From contig CBFIAR010000009.1 of the NCBI GenBank assembly GCA_965660625.1, positions 1-64,000 of the forward strand: a DNA stretch of 64,000 bases, written 5' to 3'. Of this stretch, positions 27,877 to 37,692 are shown piece by piece. The notes below the pieces were generated by a model, which made no database searches, was not told the origin of the DNA, and saw only the letters and a program-made list of their open reading frames with translations. Each line of letters opens with the position of its first letter. The stretch's first letter is position 1. Position numbers and translations under genes: made by a program. The DNA comes from Glaciecola sp965660625. Lineage in GTDB: Bacteria; Pseudomonadota; Gammaproteobacteria; Enterobacterales; Alteromonadaceae.

Positions 27877-28748
27877 GATAATGTTCCACCGGATTAAGAT
27901 TACAATTTTTGCATTCAGTAGTCTGATAGAATTCTAATCTGCTCTTTTGCAAAAAAACGTTGACATTAGGGGCATGCTTAATAATGAAAAGTTAAATTTT
28001 CAGCGCGACCTGTTTAGATCATATCGGCATTAAGAAGAAAAGGAAGAGGGTTATTAACCATTAATGGAATATAGGTAAAATAAAGCGTCACATTCCTGAA
28101 ATTAAAATACGTGATGCCTCATATTTTCCATATTGATATCTATTTCGTATTATTAAGAGAATAAAACCCTGCTGCTTTTCATTTATAAATAATATATTTA
28201 CATGTAATCCAAAATTAAAGCCAACCGCTCTCACTGTTCTACAAACCAATTTTGAATTTTGCTTTTGTTTATTATGTTCAACTGCTTTTATTCAAACAGA
28301 TATATCTGAGGCGGCGCTCTAATATGTGGGGACAATCATTCGACGTATTAGTCATTTTTTGTATTCAGATAACTGAGTATCTTTTGGATCACCCATGAAT
28401 ATTCAATGATTGGAATAACTCAAGCTGAACGTCCGGAACTCGCACCTCTAAGCCATCGTAGCGTTAAAAATCCTGACAGTCGGCTTATTGCCCAGACTGG
28501 GTAAAAACTCAGCACATGAGCGTTTTAGCTTTTTGGCTATTTTTTTTGATCATAAACTTCTAAAAGGCCTAATTCAATACTTGAAAAAACGATGAAGTTA
28601 ATTGCTGCTACTGTAGTGAACATAAGGGCTGAAATTAATAATATATGCAGTATTAATCTCACCCGCCAAAATTCATATGCCCGCGCGGGTGCTGCGGAAA
28701 CGGCTTATACCAGAAGCTGTTCATACTAACATTTATTACCTATCCTAC
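27877..28748. other. 872-bp region without a recognisable gene
   Basis: No open frame of convincing length or codon pattern is seen on either strand. The right part (28380-28740) is less AT-rich and holds small palindromes CCCAG-A-CTGGG (28491-28501) and CCCGCGCGGG (28680-28689), and a TAGC-TTTTTG-GCTA hairpin followed by a T run (28527-28548). The last could be a weak plus-strand terminator. The porin promoter must lie at the left end. A decayed gene or an unannotated RNA cannot be excluded. Confidence 0.4.
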
Positions 28749-31175
28749 TTAGTCCAATGTCACAACGAAACTCAGTGAAGATACAACGCCACTGGGTGAA
28801 GTGATATTTATGCTTACCGTCGCGTCTATAGTTGTATCGGCTGCCAGTAGGTTGTTTGTAACAGTGAACTCCCTTGTTCTGCCAGCATTACGGTTTGACT
28901 GCGGCATAATGTCGTTCACCGTGCCATTTAATTCACCAGAGCTTGCTGTAACGACAATACTTGAACCGCTTGCGATAGGTTGGCCGGCAGTATCAGAGTA
29001 TGTGTACTGGAAGAATGCACTATTCCCGCGAGGAATCGATAATACCGGGGTAGCTGAACCTGCCGATTGATTGCTGGCTAACTCAACGCCATTGTTGCTT
29101 ACCGAAATCACAACAGAGCTGCTTGATGTTACTAGGACGATTGCTCTGCGGACATGAACACTTTCAGCTCCGCAAGAAGTCCCTGTGCATTGCGGGCCAT
29201 CGAAAAGTCCATTTTGTGAGTCGGGTTGAGCACCACCAGATGCATCAAAATCCAAGTAGATCTCGTTGGCATCTCTGACTCTATTTTCGTTGTCATCGCG
29301 CCACGCTTCACTTAAATCGACAAACCCCGACCTAGCAGGCAATGTGACGTCAAAACCACTCCCATCATTAGTGGTAATAGCTTGGCCGTCAGCATCGTCA
29401 TACTGATTATTACCATTGCTATCAATCAGCGTTTCATGGCCAATTGCAGTGGCTAAAATAGTGATGCGATGATCATCGGCTCTCGGATTGCCGCTCGTCC
29501 AAACTACACTGCATGCGCCATTAAACGTGTTGCAGGTTGGTTGAATACGTCCACCTTCAGCGGTAAACGATACCGTTGTTCCATCGGGAACAGTATTGTT
29601 AAATGTATCGGCTAAGCTCGCGAAAATAGTAACTTCGGTGCCATCGATATTATAAGCCTCAGGGTTTAAGTTCGAAGGTGATAATGTGAAGCTGTTTTGA
29701 TCGGGAAGGCCTGTGTTGACTGATAATAAATCTGACTGTGTCTGAATTATTTGTGTGTCGTTGACGCTCACTTGGGCTGTGACTCTAACTGAAGTGGGCA
29801 CATTGCCTGCAGTCACTTTAACACTTACTTGACCTTCAGAATTTGTAATGGCAGTTGCTGGAGCAAGAGTTAGCCCGCCAGTCGTTGTATTCAGACTGAA
29901 ATCAACGGATTGCTGAGATAGAGGGTTACCCTGCGCTCCGGTCACCTGAAATGTCACAGTAGAGACTGACTCACGGCCTTGACCGCCGGTTCCTTGTAAA
30001 ACGATGTTTTCGGGTGATGCAGAGACAAATTCAATAGCACCGACTGTTTCAGGGCTCAGTACAAGATCACGACTAATCGTTACGCTTATAGAATTAACGG
30101 TAATGGTTGCCGTAATTGTATCAATGTTGCCGCTTCCGCCAGCGCAACTTATATCTTTGTATGTGGCATTCGCGGTTCCATTAATCGTATTAACTATTGC
30201 GTCTATGGTGGCAGCACCACTTTGGACACATCTTGAAGTAAAAGAGACCGGAGTACTGCTTGGAATTACTTGGTCATTTGCGTCCACTAATGCAACTAAA
30301 AGTCCTAAGGTTGCACCAGCACTGATTGAAACTTCGTCAGCGGCAGACGCATTGCCTAAACCAATGGTATTCTCGATAAAAATACCGTCTTCAAAGTAAC
30401 CAAAGCGAACAAGGTTGTCGTTAACTGTATCAATCGACTGCACCTCAAAATTTATTGAATTACTTATAGATTCTGAATTGAAACTATACGTTGCTGAGAT
30501 TGTCGCTGCACCTAACTCTAGCTCGGAGGGTGTCAGCGTAGCCTGTGCGATACCTTGTTCATTGGTCAAGGCTTGAGTTACTGAGACAGCTCCCGATGTA
30601 CTTTGAAAACTAACGATCTCGTTAACGATGGGTGTATTGTCGCCATTTAATAAGGTAGCACGCACTTGCACAACATCATTTGCTTTAAAGCGTGAAATTG
30701 GATTGCCTTGCTCGTTGACTAAATTTATTGTTATTGATGAGAGTTCAGGGTTAACTGAAGCAGCTGATAAAAATTCGTAGTTTACCAAGGCTGTCACGTC
30801 ACCAAAGGATGCATTGAGAGACGCTGCGCCAATATTCGCGTTCGTTGAAGTCAAGGTAATTTGAGCAACGCCGGTGCTATCGGTGAGTTTTGTTGTTGCT
30901 GATAGCTCGCCAATGCCGGCTTCAAAGCTAATAATTTCCCCTGCAATCGGTGCTCCGTTTGCAGAAAGCGTTGCGCGAACGCAAGCTGCCTCACCTAGTA
31001 TAAAAGCATTCCCCGTTCTTGCATCGCAATTTGAACCTAATATCTCAACTGATAATGAAGGAATCACTGAATCTACTTCGCCCACTATTTCATTGTCACC
31101 CGAGGCACCATTGCAGGCGGCTAAAGATAGCGTAAAAAATAGCACTGCAAATACTTTTAATACTTTTGCTGTCAT
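28749..31175 (-). CDS. Bacterial Ig-like (Big_1/invasin-type) repeat lipoprotein
   Basis: An 808-residue surface lipoprotein: signal MTAKVLKVFAVLFFTLSLAAC with the lipidated cysteine at 21. It is followed by several Ig-like units of about 95-110 residues carrying the Big_1 pattern (VxFxxxxGxLxxxxxxTdxxGxAxxtLt), for example EIISFEAGIGELSATTK and PIVNEIVSFQSTSGAVS. A later part contains an Asp/Asn-rich segment (DSNGNNQYDDADG, DDNENRVRDANE) resembling a calcium-binding loop. Role is probably surface adhesion or structure. The gene follows darP by only a few bases and may be co-transcribed with it, which is unusual. Confidence 0.85.
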   Translation of the reverse strand: MTAKVLKVFAVLFFTLSLAACNGASGDNEIVGEVDSVIPSLSVEILGSNCDARTGNAFILGEAACVRATLSANGAPIAGEIISFEAGIGELSATTKLTDSTGVAQITLTSTNANIGAASLNASFGDVTALVNYEFLSAASVNPELSSITINLVNEQGNPISRFKANDVVQVRATLLNGDNTPIVNEIVSFQSTSGAVSVTQALTNEQGIAQATLTPSELELGAATISATYSFNSESISNSINFEVQSIDTVNDNLVRFGYFEDGIFIENTIGLGNASAADEVSISAGATLGLLVALVDANDQVIPSSTPVSFTSRCVQSGAATIDAIVNTINGTANATYKDISCAGGSGNIDTITATITVNSISVTISRDLVLSPETVGAIEFVSASPENIVLQGTGGQGRESVSTVTFQVTGAQGNPLSQQSVDFSLNTTTGGLTLAPATAITNSEGQVSVKVTAGNVPTSVRVTAQVSVNDTQIIQTQSDLLSVNTGLPDQNSFTLSPSNLNPEAYNIDGTEVTIFASLADTFNNTVPDGTTVSFTAEGGRIQPTCNTFNGACSVVWTSGNPRADDHRITILATAIGHETLIDSNGNNQYDDADGQAITTNDGSGFDVTLPARSGFVDLSEAWRDDNENRVRDANEIYLDFDASGGAQPDSQNGLFDGPQCTGTSCGAESVHVRRAIVLVTSSSSVVISVSNNGVELASNQSAGSATPVLSIPRGNSAFFQYTYSDTAGQPIASGSSIVVTASSGELNGTVNDIMPQSNRNAGRTREFTVTNNLLAADTTIDATVSINITSPSGVVSSLSFVVTLD

Positions 31176-31180
31176 GGAAA

Positions 31181-31708
31181 TTACTCTTTAATGTGTTGTT
31201 GTAAATACTGAAAAATTTCACGTGCTGCTTTAGGTGGTTTTTCAGCTTCTTTTTGCTTAACGGCCTGACGCTGTAATTGTCTTAGTTTTTGTCGGTCTAA
31301 CTCAGGATATTCATCTAAAGCAGACTGAATTGCGCTATCGCCTTTATTCACTATGTCGTCTCGAAGTTGCTCAAGCTGGTGGAAGTGATTATTCGTTCTT
31401 CGGTGATGCGCTCGAAGTTTATTGATACCATCTTCAATTGGTTCAAGCTCGCACTGTCGCAATATTTTGCCAATCAATTGAAGTTGACGTCTAAAACCGT
31501 CTTTTTTCTTATTTATACGATTAGCTAATTGAATGGCTTCACGTAATTCGTCTTTCATTGGAATTTCATCCAACTGCGCATTCGAAAACTCAACTAAAGC
31601 GACACCTAATTGCTTGATGTCTTCCGCTTCTTGCTTAAGCTGAGTCTTACTTTTTATTATTTCACCATTTTTGTCAAGAAGTGGCTCTGGGCTGTAATCG
31701 GCATTCAT
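31181..31708 (-). CDS. darP: Ribosome biogenesis factor DarP (YjgA, DUF615)
   Basis: A cytosolic protein that assists late 50S subunit assembly. Family features are visible: SKTQLKQEAEDIKQLGVALV near the start, the RRQLQLIGKILR core and a basic HHRRTNNHFHQLE stretch, with a charged helical C-terminus. The start at 31708 (MNADYSPEP) gives 175 residues, close to the E. coli protein (183). A GTG at 31762 would extend it by 18 residues and leave only 28 bp to the divergent pmbA, so it is less likely. The pmbA-darP divergent arrangement is common in gammaproteobacteria. Confidence 0.9.
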   Translation of the reverse strand: MNADYSPEPLLDKNGEIIKSKTQLKQEAEDIKQLGVALVEFSNAQLDEIPMKDELREAIQLANRINKKKDGFRRQLQLIGKILRQCELEPIEDGINKLRAHHRRTNNHFHQLEQLRDDIVNKGDSAIQSALDEYPELDRQKLRQLQRQAVKQKEAEKPPKAAREIFQYLQQHIKE

Positions 31709-31790
31709 ATCAAGTTTTTTGATTTCTTTAGTGCTAGAATTATCGTAGATTGTAACCGGCACACTATTGTTTGGACAGTAAAAAGAAAAT

Positions 31791-33122
31791 ATGGAATCTG
31801 AAAAGCAGTTAGCAGAAATTCAAAATGTCGTAGATGACGCGTTGCGTCTTGCTATTAAAAAGGGCGCGACGGCCGCCGAAGCAAGCATGTCGAAAGTTCA
31901 GGGCATTGCTGTATCTTCAAGGTTAAAAGAAGTTGAAACGGTGGAGTTCACGAATGACGGCGGCCTAGGCATAGCAGTGTTTGTAGGGAAAAGAAAGGGC
32001 AGTGCATCAACTGCTGACTTAAGTCCAGCAGCGTTGAGATTGACAGTAGAAAAAGCCGTGGAAATTGCAAAATATACGAATGAAGATGAGTGTGCGGGTA
32101 TTGCTGATAAGGAGTTTATTGCTACCGATATACCTGATTTAGATTTATACCACCCCATAGAATTAGATACCCAAGCCGGAATTAAATTGGCAATTGAAGC
32201 TGAAACTGCCGGAATGGACTTCGATTCAAAGATTGTAAATTCGGATGGTGCATCATATAACGCCAATTTAGGCGTAAGAGTGTATGGAAACACGCATGGA
32301 ATTAACGCCGGTTATGCAAGTAGCCGTTATAACTTAAGTTGCGTTCTCATCGCCCAAGACGGTGAGGACATGCAGCGTAATTATAGCTATACCATGAACC
32401 GTGAAGCGCATTTACTTGACTCTGCTTTCAATGTTGGGATAGACGCGGCAAAAGAAACGCTGAGTCGTCTAGGTGCTAAGAAGATCAATACTGCAAAAGT
32501 ACCTGTGCTGTTCCACCGCGATATTGCGTCGGATATTTTTGGACATTTTGTGAGCGCAATTAGTGGAGGGAGCCTATACAGAAAGTCTTCCTTCTTGCTA
32601 GATAGTTTGGGCACGAAAGTATTTCCTGAATGGCTAACTATTAATGAGAAACCGCACTTACTGAAAGGCTTAGCAAGCTCACCCTTCGATAACGAAGGTG
32701 TTCGTACCCAAGACATGACTATTGTTGAGTCGGGCGTTTTGCAGCATTATTTATTGACGAGTTATTCAGCACGTAAATTAAAAATGCAAACCAACGGGCA
32801 TGCGGGTGGCATCCATAATTGGTTACTAAGTTCGACAGGAGAGTCAGATAAGGAACTTTTGGAAAAAATGGGCACCGGCTTGATTGTCACTGAGCTAATG
32901 GGGCAAGGTGTAAATATTGTGAATGGCGACTATTCCCGCGGGGCTGCAGGTTTTTGGGTTGAAAACGGTATTATTCAATACCCGGTGCACGAAATAACAA
33001 TTGCCGGAAACTTACAAGATATGTTTCAAAATATCGTTGCCATTGGCGCTGAGACAGAACTTAGAAGTAGTATTCAAACCGGCTCTATTTTAATTGAATC
33101 TATGCAAGTAGCCGGTGCTTAA
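31791..33122 (+). CDS. pmbA: Metalloprotease PmbA (TldE)
   Basis: A 443-residue subunit of the TldD/TldE protease, which degrades unfolded peptides and matures some ribosomally made peptides. The N-terminal ETVEFTNDGGLGIAVFVGKRKGSAST segment and the C-terminal GSLYRKSSFLLDSLG, NGHAGGIHNW and SRGAAGFWVENG segments are characteristic. As in other PmbA proteins, no HExxxH metal site is present (TldD carries it). tldD is not in the window. It is divergent from darP and ends at a terminator shared with arcA. Confidence 0.93.
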   Translation: MESEKQLAEIQNVVDDALRLAIKKGATAAEASMSKVQGIAVSSRLKEVETVEFTNDGGLGIAVFVGKRKGSASTADLSPAALRLTVEKAVEIAKYTNEDECAGIADKEFIATDIPDLDLYHPIELDTQAGIKLAIEAETAGMDFDSKIVNSDGASYNANLGVRVYGNTHGINAGYASSRYNLSCVLIAQDGEDMQRNYSYTMNREAHLLDSAFNVGIDAAKETLSRLGAKKINTAKVPVLFHRDIASDIFGHFVSAISGGSLYRKSSFLLDSLGTKVFPEWLTINEKPHLLKGLASSPFDNEGVRTQDMTIVESGVLQHYLLTSYSARKLKMQTNGHAGGIHNWLLSSTGESDKELLEKMGTGLIVTELMGQGVNIVNGDYSRGAAGFWVENGIIQYPVHEITIAGNLQDMFQNIVAIGAETELRSSIQTGSILIESMQVAGA

Positions 33123-33146
33123 TTAATTACAGTGAACATTTAGCAT

Positions 33147-33178
33147 AAAAAAACCCGCTTCGTCAGCGGGGTTTTTTA
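33147..33178. terminator. Bidirectional terminator between pmbA and arcA
   Basis: CCCGCT-TCGTC-AGCGGG forms a short GC stem flanked by an A run on the left and six T on the right, so it can work in both directions. It lies 25 bp after pmbA and 41 bp after the arcA stop. Confidence 0.85.
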
Positions 33179-33218
33179 GTTTTAAATTTTGATGATTTCG
33201 AAGCCTCGAACGGGATGA

Positions 33219-33923
33219 CTAATCGACTTCACCACAGAAGCGATAACCTTCACCGTGGATTGTGACAATCAATTCCGCATCATTTGGCTGTGACTCAAAG
33301 TGCTTTCGAATACGGCGAATAGTAACGTCAACCGTTCTGTCATTTGGACGTAATTCACGGCCGGTCATTTCCATGATGAGCTGTTCGCGCGTTAATATTT
33401 TACCCGGATTACTTAGAAATAGGTGCAACGCTCTAAATTCACTGCGTGGTAATCTGAACTCTTTACCGACAGGTGAAATCAAGCTTCGGCTATCGCCATC
33501 GAGTATCCAACCATTAAAACTTACTTTGCTAGGCAGATCATCATCTTCAGATGCATTGCTTGTGCGCGACAGCAAGTTACGAGCACGAATGGTGAGTTCA
33601 CGAGGGTTAAATGGCTTGGTCAGGTAATCATCTGCACCAATTTCTAGACCTAAAATACGGTCGACATCATTGTCGCGACCAGTGAGGAATATTAGGCCAA
33701 CATTTTTTCTATCACGAACCTCACGGGCTAAAATTAAGCCATTTTTGCCCGGTAGATTTATGTCCATGATCACTAAATTTATCTGATTATTTTGGAAGAA
33801 GTCATGCATCTCTTGGCCATTTTCAGCTTCAAATACATTGTAGCCTTCGGCTTCGAACAAGCTTTTAAGGGTAGTACGGGTAACGACTTCGTCTTCAACG
33901 ATAAGGATATTTGGCGTTTGCAT
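33219..33923 (-). CDS. arcA: Aerobic respiration control response regulator ArcA
   Basis: An OmpR/PhoB-type regulator of 234 residues, nearly co-linear with E. coli ArcA: MQTPNILIVEDE start, acidic pocket E10/D11, phosphoacceptor D54 in VIMDINLPGK, switch lysine in DYLTKPFNPREL, and the winged-helix end RTVDVTIRRIRKHFE...GEGYRFCG. In gammaproteobacteria it represses respiratory genes under low oxygen, usually with the sensor ArcB, which is not in the window. It is monocistronic, with its own upstream region and a terminator shared with pmbA. Confidence 0.96.
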   Translation of the reverse strand: MQTPNILIVEDEVVTRTTLKSLFEAEGYNVFEAENGQEMHDFFQNNQINLVIMDINLPGKNGLILAREVRDRKNVGLIFLTGRDNDVDRILGLEIGADDYLTKPFNPRELTIRARNLLSRTSNASEDDDLPSKVSFNGWILDGDSRSLISPVGKEFRLPRSEFRALHLFLSNPGKILTREQLIMEMTGRELRPNDRTVDVTIRRIRKHFESQPNDAELIVTIHGEGYRFCGEVD

Positions 33924-34245
33924 TTTTCACACTCTGTTAACATTGCTAAGTTGAGTTTATCAGAATACTGATAAAATTCAGTTGTTTTATTCGAAAAATT
34001 TCAATTAAAGGCCCACGAATATGACGCGTTTCGAGCACACAGCACTAATAATCTTGATCTCTGAAAATCAACACGCCACGAGCTGTAATAAACTTTTACC
34101 TTTGTAATATAATTACAGTTTCGCCACTAGTATATTCAAAATATCACCAAATTGAAAACTAGAATTGGGTAAACTTTCGTATTGGTACTGGTAATTGCTA
34201 TTTAATGAAAATCTCAAACCTGATTTTTGGATTATTAAAAGTAAA
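33924..34245. other. Intergenic region between arcA and glgA
   Basis: About 320 bp of AT-rich sequence with no open frame of note. It should contain the arcA promoter (right of 33923, minus-strand reading) and the 3' end of glgA transcription. I see no hairpin with a T run, repeat or RNA gene. Confidence 0.5.
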
Positions 34246-35658
34246 TTATCCACGCTGATAAACCTCTAGATACGCTTCAGCGGCTTGTTGCCATGTGAAT
34301 TTTTGCTGCATACCGCGCTTGGCAACAGCCTGCATTTTTTTGTTATCTTCAAGCCTTACCAATAGCGCCTTTCTAATAACACTTAACAGTGCTTCAGGTG
34401 TAGGTTGGTAAAAGATAAACCCGGTTCCTTCTGGTTGGTCGATATCCACTATTGTGTCTTTTAAGCCGCCAATACCCCGCACAATAGGTGTCGTTCCATA
34501 TGCCAGGCTATACATTTGGTTTAACCCGCACGGTTCGAATTCAGATGGCATTAAGAAGAAGTCAGCGCCGGCTTCCACCTTATGCGCGTAATCTGGTTTA
34601 AAATCCTCGATAAAAGAAAACTGATGAGGGTGCGCATTTGCAATTCGGTGGAGTTGTTCTGTGATGTCTTTTTGGCCTGTGCCTACCAATGCAATTTGTA
34701 CTTTATGTTTGAGAATATCCTCAAGAACAGGCATTAAGTATCCAAAGCCTTTTTGTAAGGTGGTTCTACAGACCATGCCCAATATCGGCACTTTTGCATT
34801 GGCTTTTAAGCCAAGTGTCTTTTGTAAATCCTTTTTGCATAAGGCTTTGCCCGACATGTCATCGAAAGAGTAATGTGCGGCAATATATTCATCGGTGCTC
34901 GGATCCCACTGCTCATAATCACAGCCATTGAGAACACCATGAACAACATTAATGCGCTGGCGAATAACATCATCAATTCCATGGCTACCTAAAGGTGTTG
35001 TGATTTCTTGTGCATAGGTTGTGCTGACAGGGCAAATTCTGTCAGCGTATAGCAGCCCTGTTTTCAGCATATTTAAATGATTATTTTCTACAAACATACC
35101 GGGTGATGCTGGTTCTATGCTTGGAATGTTTCTTAGGTCGTCGGTGCCTTGGAATGCTGCATTGTGGATAGTCAGGACTGACCTTGTATGTGCAAAATAT
35201 TCATATATTAGAGGAGAATGCTTTGCAAAATAGCAGGCCATTGATGTGTGCCAGTCGTTTGTATGTAAAATGTCAGGTTTGAAGCCTACAGCTTCAGCGG
35301 TTTTTAACGCAGCGAGTGAAAAGAACGTGAATTTTTCTGCATTACTAACCTTCGTATCCTCCCCATAAAGCTGGTCGCTATTAAAGTATTTAGGATAATC
35401 AACGAAATAGACCGAAATGCCGTTGAAATTTAACTCTTTTATATTAAACGCATAACTCCGGCCATTGCTGTAGATAATTTGCTGCGGCGCTGCGTTTGAT
35501 AAATGTAACGAATCGGCTGCGGTTTTATAGTAGGGCAGGACAATTTTGACCTCATGTCCCAGTTCAGACAGTGCGATGGGCAACGCTTTACCAACGTCTG
35601 CGAGACCACCCGTTTTTACGATGTCTTCTACTTCAGATATTAAAAAAAGTATTTTCAT
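34246..35658 (-). CDS. glgA: Glycogen synthase GlgA (GT5)
   Basis: Transfers glucose from ADP-glucose to the growing alpha-1,4-glucan. It has 470 residues, the normal length. The N-terminal MKILFLISEVEDIVKTGGLADV contains the KTGGL nucleotide-binding motif (K15). The C-terminal SEFEPCGLNQMYSLAYGT carries the EX7E motif of retaining glycosyltransferases. glgB and glgC are not next to it, so it is detached from the usual operon. ADP-glucose could ultimately derive from glucose-1-phosphate produced by the phosphorylase at 9508-12990, a link that is only inference. Confidence 0.95.
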   Translation of the reverse strand: MKILFLISEVEDIVKTGGLADVGKALPIALSELGHEVKIVLPYYKTAADSLHLSNAAPQQIIYSNGRSYAFNIKELNFNGISVYFVDYPKYFNSDQLYGEDTKVSNAEKFTFFSLAALKTAEAVGFKPDILHTNDWHTSMACYFAKHSPLIYEYFAHTRSVLTIHNAAFQGTDDLRNIPSIEPASPGMFVENNHLNMLKTGLLYADRICPVSTTYAQEITTPLGSHGIDDVIRQRINVVHGVLNGCDYEQWDPSTDEYIAAHYSFDDMSGKALCKKDLQKTLGLKANAKVPILGMVCRTTLQKGFGYLMPVLEDILKHKVQIALVGTGQKDITEQLHRIANAHPHQFSFIEDFKPDYAHKVEAGADFFLMPSEFEPCGLNQMYSLAYGTTPIVRGIGGLKDTIVDIDQPEGTGFIFYQPTPEALLSVIRKALLVRLEDNKKMQAVAKRGMQQKFTWQQAAEAYLEVYQRG

Positions 35659-35763
35659 AAGGTACTGGGTCTTCTTATCTAATTTTCAAAAGGGACATGT
35701 GTAATTACAGAACAAAAACGCCAAAATGACGTTTTATTAGGCTTGAGTAAGCCGCTGCTAGAG

Positions 35764-36828
35764 CTACTTTGCCGCTTCGTAAATATTATATTTATTTGTG
35801 CTTATAAGCGTTTTAGAGCGGAAATACAAACCACCCATAACCTCACTGTAAGGTAAAAACTTATTTGCCACAATATCAAGTGTGCCGCGAGGGCGAGTTT
35901 GTTTATGCGCCTGCGCTATAAACTGCTGCGTAATACTGTAGTCGTTGCGAATACCAGTATGGAATGGTGGATTACTAACAATGTGGTCAAAATAACCGTC
36001 AACTTGTTTCATTCCGTCGCTTGCTATGACATCGCCTACAACCGCGTTTAGTTCCAGAGTTTGCTTGGTGCAATAAACGGCAAGTGCTGACACATCACTC
36101 ATCGTGAGTTTTACTTTGGCGTTGAGTTTTGCAAAGTAAGTACCAATGATGCCTGTGCCACACGCAAAATCCAATACTTGGCCTTTCATGTTTAATAACT
36201 TGGTTGAACGAGGTTCAAACTGCGCTAATAATAATTGTGTACCGGGGTCGAACTGTTTGTGACCAAATACGCCAGGAAGTGAAAATACTTTTATAGCTTC
36301 GTCATTTACAGAGTAGGTTCTGATAACGCCAAATTGTTTAATATCGAATGGCGCTTTGTTGGGTGTTTCTATTTCAACGCAAATTAAACCGCAGTGCTTT
36401 GCACCATCAATTTTGTTTACTGAAGCTCCTAAGCGTTCCAACAATTTACCAACACTCTTGATGCCGGCTTTATTTTCGCCGACTACCAATATTTTACCAC
36501 CTACTTTGACAAGGTCAGTTAGGTTGGCAATTAGCATTTCGAGGTGTTGTTTGGCCTTCGGTAAATAAATAACAGCGCCGTCGAGCTGTTGTTTGTCTTT
36601 GAGGTCATCAATACTGAAGCTCGCCGCAAACACTTGAGGAAACTTACTGGTGTTCTCACTCTGAAAATAGATATCGTGAAATTGGTGCAGTCCAGTTATA
36701 TCGATATCGAGACTTGGGTCGCGCAGTTCGTTAAATATAGCTGCGTCCGATGGATTAACAATTGCCCATTTGCCACTTTCAAAAATATCGGTATTGCGTA
36801 ATAACAACTGACTAGGTAATGACAGCAT
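35764..36828 (-). CDS. rsmC: 16S rRNA m2G1207 methyltransferase RsmC
   Basis: An SAM-dependent enzyme that methylates G1207 of 16S rRNA. It has 354 residues and the two-domain layout of RsmC: a divergent N-terminal methyltransferase-like domain and a C-terminal catalytic domain with VLDFACGTGIIG (SAM site) and the catalytic VSNPPFHTG motif. The ATG directly abuts the trmB stop codon, so the two RNA-modification genes form one operon. Confidence 0.92.
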   Translation of the reverse strand: MLSLPSQLLLRNTDIFESGKWAIVNPSDAAIFNELRDPSLDIDITGLHQFHDIYFQSENTSKFPQVFAASFSIDDLKDKQQLDGAVIYLPKAKQHLEMLIANLTDLVKVGGKILVVGENKAGIKSVGKLLERLGASVNKIDGAKHCGLICVEIETPNKAPFDIKQFGVIRTYSVNDEAIKVFSLPGVFGHKQFDPGTQLLLAQFEPRSTKLLNMKGQVLDFACGTGIIGTYFAKLNAKVKLTMSDVSALAVYCTKQTLELNAVVGDVIASDGMKQVDGYFDHIVSNPPFHTGIRNDYSITQQFIAQAHKQTRPRGTLDIVANKFLPYSEVMGGLYFRSKTLISTNKYNIYEAAK

Positions 36829-37554
36829 TTAACTTACTCTCTTAAAAATAATATCCCAAACTCCGTGGCCTAGCTTTTGGCCACGAACTTCAAATTTGGT
36901 AATAGGGCGATAGTCTGGGCGAGGAACATAACCGGCAGGTCCTTCGCTTGATGTGTTTTCGAAGCCTTGTGCTTGCGTCATTACGTCCATCATATGCTCG
37001 GCATACTGCTCCCAGTCGGTGGCCATGTGAAAAGTGCCCCCAATGGCGAGCTTGCTTCGTAAATTCTGGACGAAATCAGGCTGGACTATGCGACGTTTGT
37101 GATGACGCGTTTTGTGCCACGGGTCAGGGAAATAAAGCTGTAAACGATGTAACGAGTTATCGGCAATAGATTGCGCTAGCACTTCAACAGCATCATGTTC
37201 AAATACACGCAGGTTCTCAATGGCTGCTTCTTCTGCGTCGGCTAAGCAAGCACCAACGCCTGGACGATGAACTTCAATGCCAATAAAATTATTTTCAGGC
37301 GCTGCAGTTGCCATCTCGACTAAGGATTTACCCATGCCAAAACCAATTTCAAGGACGGTTGGCGCTGTACGACCAAAAACGTCATCGAAGTTAAGCAAGC
37401 CTTGTTCTACTGATAGGCCTTTACTCGGCCAGTTTACTTCAATTGCTCTTGCTTGAGCGTTAGTTAAGCGTCCCTCGCGTTTTACAAAGCTTTTTACTTT
37501 GCTTATATATACGCCTGCTGCGCGGGCTTCTTCTTCGCTTCTGAATGACTTCAT
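36829..37554 (-). CDS. trmB: tRNA (guanine-N7-)-methyltransferase TrmB
   Basis: Forms m7G46 in the variable loop of tRNAs. It has 241 residues. Motifs visible are VLEIGFGMGKSLVEMA (SAM binding), NFIGIEVHRPGVGACL and LYFPDPWHKTRHHKRRIVQ, the hallmark PDPWxKxRHxKRR signature. It is divergent from mutY, a conserved gammaproteobacterial arrangement, and is transcribed ahead of rsmC with no gap. Confidence 0.96.
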   Translation of the reverse strand: MKSFRSEEEARAAGVYISKVKSFVKREGRLTNAQARAIEVNWPSKGLSVEQGLLNFDDVFGRTAPTVLEIGFGMGKSLVEMATAAPENNFIGIEVHRPGVGACLADAEEAAIENLRVFEHDAVEVLAQSIADNSLHRLQLYFPDPWHKTRHHKRRIVQPDFVQNLRSKLAIGGTFHMATDWEQYAEHMMDVMTQAQGFENTSSEGPAGYVPRPDYRPITKFEVRGQKLGHGVWDIIFKRVS

Positions 37555-37692
37555 GTATATCGTATTCTTTATAAAAATGTAGGGGTTAAATGTTTGATAA
37601 ATGAGCAGACCGCTCCAAATCTGACGACAAATTGGTCTATTGCTACAAAAGTCCGGTATTATAATCCATTCTTTGGCAGATGTGCGGTTAAT

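Noticed and set aside
37594..37692. Extended MutY N-terminus from a TTG
   Set aside because: The extra 33 residues do not resemble MutY and the family N-terminus begins at the GTG at 37693.
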